DNA of 64,000 bases, taken from contig JADJBS010000002.1 in NCBI GenBank assembly GCA_016703665.1, forward strand, positions 434,001 through 498,000, written 5' to 3'. Shown piece by piece: positions 20,947-30,100 of this stretch. This DNA comes from Candidatus Defluviibacillus avedoerensis. Its GTDB lineage: Bacteria > Pseudomonadota > Gammaproteobacteria > Burkholderiales > Burkholderiaceae_C. How positions within the stretch are numbered: position 1 is the stretch's first letter; each line of letters starts with the position of its first letter. Under the pieces are notes generated by a model. That model did no database searches. It saw nothing but the letters and a program-made list of their open reading frames with translations, and was not told the origin of the DNA. Both the position numbers and the translations under genes were made by a program.

Positions 20947-23274
20947 ATGTCATCTGATCCCTTTGATGCAATTGACGCTGATCCCGCCAAGGATTTTGCG
21001 GGTCGAATTGGCGCCACACTGGCCGACGCATTTCCCTCATGGGTACCGCCTCGCAAGCCAAAGCCAGGCAGCCCGAATGTGGTGGTGATTCTGCTGGATG
21101 ACTTGGGCTACTCCGATTTTGGCTGCTTTGGTAGCGAAATTGAAACGCCGAACATTGATTCCCTGGCGTACCAAGGGCTGCGGTTCACCGGTTACACGAC
21201 GGTGCCGATGTGCACCCCCGCCCGAGCTGCCATGCTGACAGGCAAGAATCCGCACACGGTGGGGTGCGGCTGGTTGACGCACAACAACCCAGGCTTTCCC
21301 GGTTACAGGGGTGGCGAGATGACGCTGGATGCTCCCACCATGGCCGAGTTGCTGCGCGCACAGGGCTACTCGACGATGGCAGTAGGCAAGTGGCACAACA
21401 CCTATGACCGCAATGCCCATGCTGCAGGTGACCGCAGCAGCTGGCCGTTGCAGCGCGGGTTTGACCGCTTCTATGGTTTTCTTTCAGCCGAAACCAGCTA
21501 CTTTCCCCCGGAACGCATGATGGAGGGCAACCAGCTTGCCCAGGTTGATACGTATCCCGAGGGTTACTTTGCCACCGACGACTACACCAGCCGCCTGATC
21601 GGCTGGCTGAAAGAGCACGAGGCCTGCTCGCCGGACAAGCCCTTTTTTGGTTGGCTGGCTTTTCAAGCTCCTCACACGCCCTTGCACGCGAAGCCAACGG
21701 ATTTGGCGCGCTATGCGGGTCGCTACCAAAGCGGGTGGGACGCTATGCGTGCCACACGTTATGGTCGTCAAAAAGCGATGGGCATCATCGAACCCCATGC
21801 CGAACTGCCCCCGCGCAACCCTGGCGTTCCAGCTTGGGACACATTGACACCCGAGCAGCAGGCGCTGTTTGCCCGCTACATGGAGATCTACGCCGCGCTG
21901 GTGGACAACGTCGATCAAAACATTGGGCGTCTGGTGACGTTTTTACGCCAGTCTGGACAGTTAGACAACACGCTTATCCTGATCACATCGGACAACGGGG
22001 CCAATTCGATTGGCGGGCCAACCGGTGTTGCGAACCTGAATGACCGTCGGCAAGGCTTGCCAGAGGACCCCCAATTGGTTCAGCAAATGCTTCAAGAGGG
22101 TATGCTCGGTGGCGACCAAAGTTACCTTGCATACCCGACCGGTTGGACTCAAGTGTCCAACACGCCGTACCGCCTGTATAAACGCACCCCCATGGCGGGA
22201 GGCATTCGCGTTCCCTTGATCGCACATTGGCCTAAGGGCGTGGGAACCGAAGGCGGGAAGCGGAACCAATGGGTGCATGTGACCGACATTTTGCCAACGG
22301 TGCTTGAACTGGTCGGCATGGATTACCCAAAGGTGTTTAATGGCTTTCGTACGCGAGGGCTCAATGGCACAAGCTTTGCTGCTATCTTGGGGAACGCGAC
22401 ACAGGCTCCTGGCCGAACCACCCAGCACTACGAGTTGGAGGGCAACCGGGGCTATATTGCAGACGGCTGGAAGATCGTTTCTCTCCAGCCACCGGGCACT
22501 GCTATTCAGCTCAATAACTGGATGTTGTTTGACCTTGCCAATGACCCGACCGAGATTCACGACCGCGCTGCAGAACAACCCGAGCGCCTGCGCGCCATGA
22601 TCGATGCCTTTGAGGCCGATGCCCATGCCAACTATGTGTACCCGTTGGACAACCGGGATTCAGGGCGCGCCATCACACTACCACCCCATGAGCTACACAT
22701 CCTGTCGCAGCCACGCAGTTTTTACCGTGGGGGCCAGTCGATTCCCAGTATCGTGGTGTCGCCCCTGTTGGCTGATCGCTGCTTTGGCTTAAGCGTGCAA
22801 TTCGATTGGCAGCCAGGCCAGCAAGGCGTGTTGTATGCGTTGGGTGACTGCTTTACCGGGATGCTGGCCTTTGTTGAGGATGCTGCCCTGCACTTTGTCT
22901 GGCAGCGCTGGATGCGTCCGGTGGAACTGGCTCCCATTGCGCTGCAGCCAGGCTCGCAAACCTTCACGCTGAACTACGACGCGCTGGGGGCCCGGCAGGG
23001 GCAAGGGCGATTCACTCTCAATGATCAGCTGGTTTTAGATAAGGTCAGCCTATCGCCGACACCTGTTCGCCTGCCTTCCGGTGGGCTGGATGTAGGTATC
23101 AACCGACGCCAACCCATCAGCCAGCGCATTGCTGGGCGGCAGGGCTTTCCCTACACGGGCACAGTTCACTTGGTGCGCCTGGACCCGGGGCAGCAAGCCC
23201 CCGGGTCACCCATGGTTCAGGATGAGGCCGCCGTGCAAGCCTCGATGCGAGCGGCTGCAAAAACCGCCAATTGA
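20947..23274 (+). CDS. arylsulfatase-type sulfatase 1 (module A)
   Basis: A 775-aa type I sulfatase that hydrolyses a sulfate ester. The metal-binding pair LLDDLGYSD (D51/D52) and the formylglycine signature VPMCTPARAAMLTGK (C89, CxPxR with the following TGK) are intact, and VGKWHNTY and ITSDNGAN supply further active-site residues. About 200 C-terminal residues beyond the core form a beta-rich domain, as in long bacterial arylsulfatases. The N-terminus, MSSDPFDAIDADPAK, is not a signal peptide, so a cytoplasmic location is inferred; the substrate would have to be imported. Cysteine activation needs a formylglycine-generating enzyme not present here. A close paralogue lies at 32931-35254. Confidence 0.9.
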   Translation: MSSDPFDAIDADPAKDFAGRIGATLADAFPSWVPPRKPKPGSPNVVVILLDDLGYSDFGCFGSEIETPNIDSLAYQGLRFTGYTTVPMCTPARAAMLTGKNPHTVGCGWLTHNNPGFPGYRGGEMTLDAPTMAELLRAQGYSTMAVGKWHNTYDRNAHAAGDRSSWPLQRGFDRFYGFLSAETSYFPPERMMEGNQLAQVDTYPEGYFATDDYTSRLIGWLKEHEACSPDKPFFGWLAFQAPHTPLHAKPTDLARYAGRYQSGWDAMRATRYGRQKAMGIIEPHAELPPRNPGVPAWDTLTPEQQALFARYMEIYAALVDNVDQNIGRLVTFLRQSGQLDNTLILITSDNGANSIGGPTGVANLNDRRQGLPEDPQLVQQMLQEGMLGGDQSYLAYPTGWTQVSNTPYRLYKRTPMAGGIRVPLIAHWPKGVGTEGGKRNQWVHVTDILPTVLELVGMDYPKVFNGFRTRGLNGTSFAAILGNATQAPGRTTQHYELEGNRGYIADGWKIVSLQPPGTAIQLNNWMLFDLANDPTEIHDRAAEQPERLRAMIDAFEADAHANYVYPLDNRDSGRAITLPPHELHILSQPRSFYRGGQSIPSIVVSPLLADRCFGLSVQFDWQPGQQGVLYALGDCFTGMLAFVEDAALHFVWQRWMRPVELAPIALQPGSQTFTLNYDALGARQGQGRFTLNDQLVLDKVSLSPTPVRLPSGGLDVGINRRQPISQRIAGRQGFPYTGTVHLVRLDPGQQAPGSPMVQDEAAVQASMRAAAKTAN

Positions 23275-23299
23275 TCAGTTTGATCAGTCCGATCAGTTC
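23272..23299. repeat. short tandem repeat holding both convergent stop codons
   Basis: Three imperfect copies of TGATCAGT(T/CC) follow each other. Because TGATCA is its own complement, the repeat supplies the TGA stop of sulfatase 1 on the plus strand and the TGA stop of the GMC gene on the minus strand. There is no T-run, so it is not an obvious terminator. Confidence 0.6.
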
Positions 23300-24903
23300 A
23301 ACACAAAATTCGCCACACGCTCTCCAATCACGATAGCAATGGCGTTGGTGTTGGTGGATGCGATGGTCGGCATCACCGAGGCATCGGCCACGCGCAGACC
23401 TTGTATACCGTGAACCCTTAGCTGAGGGTCCACCACGGATTGTGCTGCGTCCGTGCCTATACGGCAGGTTCCCACGGGGTGGTAGGCCGTGGCGCCAGTT
23501 GCCCGCAGGTAGTCAATCAAAGCTTCGTCGCTGCCCCCCTTGGGGCCCGGGCGAACCTCCTCGTGTACCAGCTTGGACATGGGACCGGTGGCCGCAATCT
23601 TGCGCGAGAGCTTCAAGGCCAGCAGGCATGCTTCCAGGTCCTCAGGGTGCGTGAAGTGCCTCGAATGCATGACGGGATCTGACCGGGGGTTGCTATCGGC
23701 GATATGAGAAGTCCCACGCGAGCGGGGACGGATCTGAAAAGATGCCACCGTGATGCCCGGAAAGTCGTCCAAGGTGATCTTGCCCGCACCCCGGTTGCCA
23801 GGACTGCTGACTTGCTGAACCTGAATTTTGAGCTCGGCGTCTGTACCATCTGGCCGGGAGGGCGCAAATGCCTGGGCAGTGATGGTGACGCTGGAGAGTG
23901 GGCCATCGCGGTGCGTCAACCAGCGCAAACCCAGCTTGGCTTTTCCAAGGGGGTTGCTCAGGGATTGGTTCCAGCTGACCTCTGGACTGGCGCGGAACAT
24001 GGTCGGGCTGTACACATGTTCGCTGAGGTTTTCGCCGACCATGGGCAGTTCATGTACCAGTGGTATGCCAGCATTGGCCAGCACATCGCGCCGCCCGATA
24101 CCAGATAGCTCAAGCAATTGCGGCGAGTTAAACGCACCACCACACAGGATGACTTCTTTGCGCGCCGTGAATTCGCCTTCGATGCCGTCGATGGTGGCTT
24201 TGACCCCGGTTGCGCGGCTCGCATTAATCAGCACACGGTTGACCATGGCCCCGGTACGAATCGTTAGGTTAGGGCGGCCTTGCGCGGCGTCCAGGTACGC
24301 CATACGGGTGTTGCAGCGTATGCCGTTGCGGGTGTTGAACTGAAGGTAGCTGCCTCCAAAGCCTTTGGCGTTGTAGTCTTTCACGCGGGGCGCAACACCC
24401 GCTGCCTCAACAGAATCCAGAAAAGCGTCTGGCAAGCCATCCACTGGCTTGAACTGCGTCACCGTGACAGGACCGCTTTGGCCACGCGATGCGGCATCTC
24501 CCGCGCCATAGTTCTCAATCTTCTTGAACCAGGGCAGCAGGTCTGCATACGCCCAGCCAGGGCAACCGTCCTCGGCCCACAGATCGTATTCGCGCGGCGT
24601 CCCATGCACCCAGATCATGCCGTTGACCGTGGAAGACCCGCCCACCACCCAACCGCGCGGCCAGTAGATGCGACGGTCGTGCATCTGGGGATCAGGTTGG
24701 GTGAAAAAGCTGCGCGTGACCTTGCCCTGCTGCAACACATTGATCACGCCCGCTGGGATGCGCGTCCAGATGTTGGTGTCTGCTGGGCCGGCTTCGAGCA
24801 GCAGCACGGTATTACGGGTGTCCTCGCTCAGGCGTGCCGCGGCGGCTGCGCCGGCAGAACCTGCACCGACGACGATGTAGTCGAATGAGTCGGTAGTGCT
24901 CAT
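23293..24903 (-). CDS. GMC-family oxidoreductase 1 (choline dehydrogenase-like)
   Basis: A 536-aa FAD-dependent alcohol oxidoreductase. The N-terminal VVGAGSAGAAAAARLSED binds FAD, WVVGGSSTVNGMIWVHG is the GMC signature 1 region, and ILCGGAFNSPQLLELSGIG is signature 2. The catalytic histidine region AYHPVGTCRIG and NTNAIAIVIGERVANFVL close the protein. It would oxidise a primary alcohol to an aldehyde using a quinone or oxygen. Its start overlaps the stop of the TPP beta subunit gene by 4 bp, so the two are translationally coupled. It faces sulfatase 1; alcohol released by the sulfatase is a plausible substrate (inference). Confidence 0.9.
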   Translation of the reverse strand: MSTTDSFDYIVVGAGSAGAAAAARLSEDTRNTVLLLEAGPADTNIWTRIPAGVINVLQQGKVTRSFFTQPDPQMHDRRIYWPRGWVVGGSSTVNGMIWVHGTPREYDLWAEDGCPGWAYADLLPWFKKIENYGAGDAASRGQSGPVTVTQFKPVDGLPDAFLDSVEAAGVAPRVKDYNAKGFGGSYLQFNTRNGIRCNTRMAYLDAAQGRPNLTIRTGAMVNRVLINASRATGVKATIDGIEGEFTARKEVILCGGAFNSPQLLELSGIGRRDVLANAGIPLVHELPMVGENLSEHVYSPTMFRASPEVSWNQSLSNPLGKAKLGLRWLTHRDGPLSSVTITAQAFAPSRPDGTDAELKIQVQQVSSPGNRGAGKITLDDFPGITVASFQIRPRSRGTSHIADSNPRSDPVMHSRHFTHPEDLEACLLALKLSRKIAATGPMSKLVHEEVRPGPKGGSDEALIDYLRATGATAYHPVGTCRIGTDAAQSVVDPQLRVHGIQGLRVADASVMPTIASTNTNAIAIVIGERVANFVLN

Positions 24904-25616
24904 GCTGCGCTGTCCTGGGCGATCAGGGCCTGCAGCGCAAGTGCTTCTTCACCCATGCGGTCAAACTGACGGTCGGGCATTTCTTGTTGCTCAAAGCCAT
25001 CACGTGTTTGCTGTGGCACGGGTTCCACCATCAGCTCAACAAACACCGGACCGTCCATGGCCAGCAGTTGTGGGAAACGCGCAGCCCACTGGCTGCCATC
25101 GTCAATGCGCTCTGCATGCACGTAACCGACTTTGCGCGCCACTTCTGCAAACTGAAAATCTGTGGTGACTATTTTCATGTTGGCCAGACCGGTGAACTGT
25201 GTGCCGTTGTGGATCACGATGTGAAGCAGGTTCTTGGGCTGTTGTGCCGCAACCGTGGCCAGTCCGCCCAGTTCCATCAACAGGCTGGAGTCGCCGTCCA
25301 CCACCACCACTTTGCGATTGGGTTGGGAAAGTGCCAGACCCAGACCAAGGCCTGCGGCACCGCCCATCAAGGGGACGCTGCTGATGCGGCCGTTAGCCGC
25401 CACGGTAGGCTCACTTCCCGTTACCAGCGAGCGCACCTTGGCTGCGGCAAAACCGAGCACCAGTCCGACCTTGCCGCCCATCAGGGGAACCATGCGCGCC
25501 TTCCCATCCTCTCCCTCAATCCGGTCGAAGATGAACATCGATAACATGGTGCACACGAGCAGTGCATCGCCCTTGAATTTAGAAACAACGCCGCAGGCTT
25601 GAACAATATTCATCAT
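24900..25616 (-). CDS. TPP-binding decarboxylase, beta (PP-domain) subunit
   Basis: A 238-aa protein containing only the pyrophosphate-binding half of a TPP enzyme: VVVVDGDSSLLMELGGLATV with the GDS motif and, about 30 residues later, IHNGTQFTG. This split organisation resembles sulfopyruvate decarboxylase (ComDE) and phosphonopyruvate decarboxylase relatives. The start is one of two adjacent ATG codons (25611-25616) behind AGAGGA. The alpha subunit gene ends 14 bp upstream and the GMC gene overlaps downstream, forming a three-gene unit. The predicted role is decarboxylation of a 2-oxo acid to an aldehyde, or a related C-C reaction; the substrate is unknown. Confidence 0.78.
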   Translation of the reverse strand: MMNIVQACGVVSKFKGDALLVCTMLSMFIFDRIEGEDGKARMVPLMGGKVGLVLGFAAAKVRSLVTGSEPTVAANGRISSVPLMGGAAGLGLGLALSQPNRKVVVVDGDSSLLMELGGLATVAAQQPKNLLHIVIHNGTQFTGLANMKIVTTDFQFAEVARKVGYVHAERIDDGSQWAARFPQLLAMDGPVFVELMVEPVPQQTRDGFEQQEMPDRQFDRMGEEALALQALIAQDSAA

Positions 25617-25630
25617 GGTGTGCGTCCTCT

Positions 25631-26161
25631 TTAGTTCCAAGCCATTGGTGCGGAGACCAACAGGATGACAGCGGTTTTTTGGGTTTGTGCTTGCTCGTAG
25701 GCCTGGTCCATGCGAGTCAGGTCTTGATCAGAGTCGAGGCAGTAGAAGGGCAGGCTCAGTGCATTGAGCACGGGTTCCATGATCCTCACCATGGTGCGCC
25801 TGGACTCAGTGGAGGGTTTGCCGAAGTTTTCATATTCCCTGCCGAACTGACCGACCATAAAGACCATGGGAATGTGTGCATCCATGCACACCGCACGCAA
25901 GGTGTTGACGCAGTTATACAAGCCCTGGTTCTGCATCATCAACAAAGGCCGTTTGCCACCCAGCGTCAGGCCAGCGGCGACAGTGACCGTTTGGTTTTCA
26001 TTGCTGCAATTGATCAAGCGAATACCTGGAATGCCTTTTTCAAGGCGGCTATGCAGTGACAACTGCACCCAGTCGGGTACGGTGACAACATGGTCAACGC
26101 GGTTGCGCTGCAACGCAGCCACGGCAGACGTTGCCGATATGGAATGGGCCTGAAGTGTCAT
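25631..26161 (-). CDS. TPP-binding decarboxylase, alpha (Pyr-domain) subunit
   Basis: A 176-aa protein containing the pyrimidine-binding half of a TPP enzyme. It shows VDHVVTVPDWVQLSLHSRLE, then INCSNENQTVTVAAGLTLGGK, where the glutamate of NENQ is in the place of the catalytic Pyr-domain glutamate, and LLMMQNQGLYNCVNTLRA. The layout matches ComD-like alpha subunits. The ATG at 26159-26161 is preferred over a more upstream in-frame start. It is the promoter-proximal gene of the alpha-beta-GMC unit and diverges from a Crp/Fnr-type regulator across 95 bp. Confidence 0.78.
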   Translation of the reverse strand: MTLQAHSISATSAVAALQRNRVDHVVTVPDWVQLSLHSRLEKGIPGIRLINCSNENQTVTVAAGLTLGGKRPLLMMQNQGLYNCVNTLRAVCMDAHIPMVFMVGQFGREYENFGKPSTESRRTMVRIMEPVLNALSLPFYCLDSDQDLTRMDQAYEQAQTQKTAVILLVSAPMAWN

Positions 26162-26256
26162 GGGTGTCCTGTCTTTGCTGATGACCACTGGGAAAACGCT
26201 GCCATCACTTCGGCTCAAGCGCGGCAATAATGGCGTCTAGCGAGCTAGGTTAAGCA

Positions 26257-27006
26257 ATGTCCCTCTCCAAGTCTGTCCAATCAATGACACAAGCTGTCCG
26301 CACGCCTGAACTCAAAACCCTTGCGAGGGCCTTGCTTTCGCGGGCCATTGGGTTTCGGGAATGCGAAGCCCTTACGCTGGACGCGATGGCTGCTACCGGA
26401 CGTATCCAGCGCTTGAGCAAGGGTGAATTGCTGGCCCAGCGTGGCGGTGCGTTTGATGCGCTTTGCTTGGTGGTGGAGGGGACGATAGAAGCCAGTTTGA
26501 CGCGTCACGATGGGCGCAGGCAGCTGACCAGTTTTCTGCAACCTGGCGACTTAGTCGGCATGATCAGTCTGGTCGACGGGATGGGTCATGTCAACGACTT
26601 GCGCGCCCGGCAGAAGGCAGCTGTATTGATCATTCCCGGAGATGAATTGCGGCGACTGCGCGAACTCGACCCCAAGCTGTCACGCGCCTTTGAGGCGCAA
26701 TTGGCCTTCAGAAGCCGCTTGCTTTATGAAAGACTTTCTGCAGATCCCTCTTTCCCGCTTGATCAGCGCTTGGCTAGGCTTCTGAACACGCTGGCAAATC
26801 TCTACGGCCTGCCGAGGGGCGAGGAAGTCATTCTGAACATGAAGTTGTCTCAGTCCGATATGGCCGATTGGTTGGGTGCCAGTCGCCAAAGGGTGAACTT
26901 TGTCGTCAAGCAACTTGAAGCACAAGGACTTATCCGCATCCGTTATTCGACGATCACCATCGTCAAGCCGTCTGAACTGATGGCGCTGGTCAAGCTCTTC
27001 GGTTGA
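26257..27006 (+). CDS. Crp/Fnr-family transcriptional regulator 1
   Basis: A 249-aa regulator. The N-terminal cyclic-nucleotide-like barrel spans roughly residues 40-150 (RLSKGELLAQRGGAFDALCLVVEG, FLQPGDLVGMISL), and the C-terminal winged helix includes LSQSDMADWLGASRQRVNFVVKQLEAQGLI. There are no FNR-type N-terminal cysteines. It diverges from the two-subunit decarboxylase-GMC genes, which are its likely targets, and a 9-bp inverted repeat lies 55 bp after its stop codon. Residues for cAMP binding are not clearly conserved, so the ligand may be different. Confidence 0.87.
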   Translation: MSLSKSVQSMTQAVRTPELKTLARALLSRAIGFRECEALTLDAMAATGRIQRLSKGELLAQRGGAFDALCLVVEGTIEASLTRHDGRRQLTSFLQPGDLVGMISLVDGMGHVNDLRARQKAAVLIIPGDELRRLRELDPKLSRAFEAQLAFRSRLLYERLSADPSFPLDQRLARLLNTLANLYGLPRGEEVILNMKLSQSDMADWLGASRQRVNFVVKQLEAQGLIRIRYSTITIVKPSELMALVKLFG

Positions 27007-27060
27007 AGTCATGTCACGCCAGCGGTAGTCAAATTTTCCAAAGGTCTCGGTACTAACCCT

Positions 27061-27084
27061 GCAATGTCAATGGCATGACATTGC
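27061..27084. promoter_or_regulatory. perfect inverted repeat upstream of the indolepyruvate oxidoreductase gene
   Basis: Arms GCAATGTCA and TGACATTGC (9 bp, perfect) are separated by 6 bp. The core TGTCA-N6-TGACA has the half-site length and spacing of Crp/Fnr-type operators. It lies 75 bp before the ATG of the next gene and 55 bp after a Crp/Fnr-family regulator gene, so it is a reasonable operator candidate. Binding is inferred from geometry only. Confidence 0.55.
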
Positions 27085-27158
27085 CTTTGAAGCGGACGAA
27101 CTACTATTTTCGTTTGAGGTGCCCGTGATGGGTACGCGCAAGACCACTGGAAAGAGAC

Positions 27159-30100
27159 ATGACCCAAGCCACCCAGACGCCCGCGACCACTAGCGCCAAG
27201 ACCAGTGCCCCCAGCCTGGACGACCGCTACACCAAGACCACAGGCACCGTTTTTCTATCGGGCAACCAGGCCTTGGTGCGTTTGCCGATTCAGCAGCGCA
27301 TGCTGGACCAAGCAGCGGGCATCAAGACGGGTGGTTATGTGTCGGGCTACCGTGGCTCGCCGCTGGGTCGCTACGACATGGAAATGTGGGCGGCGGCCAA
27401 GTACCTGGACCCCCTGAACATCAAGTTCCAGTCTGGCGTCAACGAAGACATGGCTGCCACAGCGATCTGGGGCACGCAAAACGTGGGCTTGATTCCTGGT
27501 GCCAAGGTCGAAGGCGTCTTTGGCCTTTGGTACGGCAAAGGCCCCGGCGTGGACCGCTGCGGCGATGTGTTTAAACATGCCAATTTGGCAGGCACCTCGC
27601 CCAAGGGCGGTGTGCTGGTGCTGGCAGGCGATGACCATGGCGCCAAATCGTCCACCACCGCGCACCAGAGCGAGCCTGCACTCATGGCCGCAGGCATGCC
27701 GATTCTGGCGCCCAGCAATGTGCAAGAGATTCTGGATTACGGCATCCATGGCATTGCCATGAGCCGTTTCACGGGGTGCTGGGTCAGCCTGAAGCTGGTC
27801 ACCGATGTGGTGGAGAGCTCGTCCACTATCGATGTGGACCCCAACCGCTTCAAGACCGTGACGCCGCCTGTGCCGCCGATTCCAGGTGGCGTGCACCTGC
27901 GCATTGCTGATCGTCCGCAAATGCAAGAGCCGCGTTTGATTGCGGCCAAGCTGCCGCTGTCGGTGGCCTACGCCCGCGCCAATGGCCTGAACCGCATCAC
28001 GCACGACGCACCTAATGCCAAAGTGGGCATCGTCACATCGGGCAAGTCGTATGCCGATACCTTGCAGGCCTTGCATGAACTGGGCTTGACGCCTGACGTT
28101 TGCAAGGCCGCAGGCATCCGCATTCTGAAGCTGGGCATGACATTTCCGCTGGACCCTGAAGCGGTCATCAAGTTTGCCGATGGCCTGCAAGCCATTTTGG
28201 TGATCGAAGAGAAGCGCCCGCTGATCGAGCAACAAATGAAGGCCGCGCTGTACGAAGCGGCCATGGCCAATCCGCCCAAGATCATTGGCAAGCCCGCATT
28301 GCCCGCGTTTGGCGAACTGGCCCCCAACATCATCGCCCACGCCATCGCCAAGCTGCTGGGCAAGGACGACATGGCGCAGGCCATTCCGCTGCCGCCTCCC
28401 CCTAAGTTCGATGCCCAAGGCCAATTGGTGCTGGGCCCCATGCGCATGCCCACTTTCTGCTCGGGCTGCCCGCACAATTCTTCTACCAAGCTGCCCGATG
28501 GCAGCCGCGCGCTGGCTGGCATTGGGTGCCACACCATCGCCATGCTCAGCAATCCGCGCACCATGACCGTGTCGCACATGGGCGGCGAAGGCATGCTGTG
28601 GGCAGGCCAGGCACCGTTTACCGATGAGAAGCATGTGTTCGCCAACATGGGCGACGGCACTTACTTCCATTCGGGCTTGCTCGCCATTCGCGCAGCGGTG
28701 GCCAGCAAGGTCAACATCACCTACAAGCTGCTGGTCAACGGCTTTGTGTCCATGACTGGCGGCCAGCCTGTGGACGGTGAAATCACCGTTCCCATGCTGG
28801 TGCAACAGTTGAAGGCGGAAGGCGTCAAACACATCGTGGTGACGACCGAAGACCTGGAGCGCGTGCAGGCGCTTAACCTGCCAAGCGACGTCCCCGTGTA
28901 CCACCGGCGCGAGCTGGACCGCGTGCAGCGGGAGCTGCGCGAGATGTCGGGTTGCACCGTGCTGATCCACGACCAGGCCTGCGCCACCGAACGCCGCCGC
29001 CTGCGCAAGCGCGGCAAGTGGGCTGACCCCAAGGTGCGTACCTTCATCCACCCCGAAATCTGCGAAGGTTGTGGTGACTGCGGCAACAAGAGCGGCTGCC
29101 TGTCGATCGAGCCCCTAGAAACCCCGCTGGGCCGCAAGCGCCGCATCAACCAAAGCAGCTGCAACAAAGACTATTCCTGCGTGGAGGGCTTTTGCCCCAG
29201 CTTTGTGACGGTGCATGGTGCCGAGGCCAAGAAGCCTGTGGTGGTCAAGCGCGCACAGCCTGCCATTGACGAGGCCTCTTTGCCTTTGCCAGACACCCGC
29301 CTGCAACGCGAATCGTTTGGCGTGCTGATCACCGGCATTGGTGGCACGGGTGTGGTGACGGTGGGGGCGGTGACCTCCATGGCCGCGTACCTGGACGGCC
29401 TGGCTTGCACCACCTTGGACATTACTGGTCTGGCCCAAAAATACGGCGCAGTGATGACCCACATGCGCATCGCCAAAGACACCGCCTTGCTCACCAGCGC
29501 CCGCCTGGCCATGGGCGAAGCGGATGTGGTCGTCGGTTGCGATCTGCTGGTGACCGCTGGCGATGAAAGCTTGAGCCGCCTGCGTCCAGGCAGCGCACGT
29601 TTGGTGATCAACAGCGAAGAGGTGCCCACCACGGATTTCTCGCGCAACCCCGATTGGGACTTTGATGTGGCCACCCTCAAAGGCCGCCTCACTGCCATGG
29701 CGGGCGACCGCTTTGAGATGATCGAAGCCACGCAGCTTGCCAAAGACCTGCTGGGCGACGCCGTGTTTGCCAACATGCTGATGCTGGGCGTGGCCTGGCA
29801 GCGCGGCATGATTCCGGTGTCACTCGCCAGCCTGAAGCGCGCGATTGAACTTAACGGCGTGCAGATCGGCAAAAACCTGGAGGCCATCACCCTGGGCCGC
29901 CTGTGCGCTGCTGACCCGGCCAAGGCCAAAGCCTTGCACGACGCAGCCAAGCCCGCTCAAGTGATCACCCTGCCCGTGATCGAGAGCTTAGACGCCATCG
30001 TGCGTGACCGCGTGGCACGCCTGACCAACTACCAAAACGCCGCACTGGCGCAAACCTACAGCGAACGCATTGCCAAGCTCAAGGCTGCGGCGGACAGGGC

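Noticed and set aside
27255..29051. 598-aa minus-strand open frame
   Set aside because: It lies wholly opposite the indolepyruvate oxidoreductase gene, is histidine/arginine-rich as expected for an antisense frame of GC-rich coding DNA, and matches no family.
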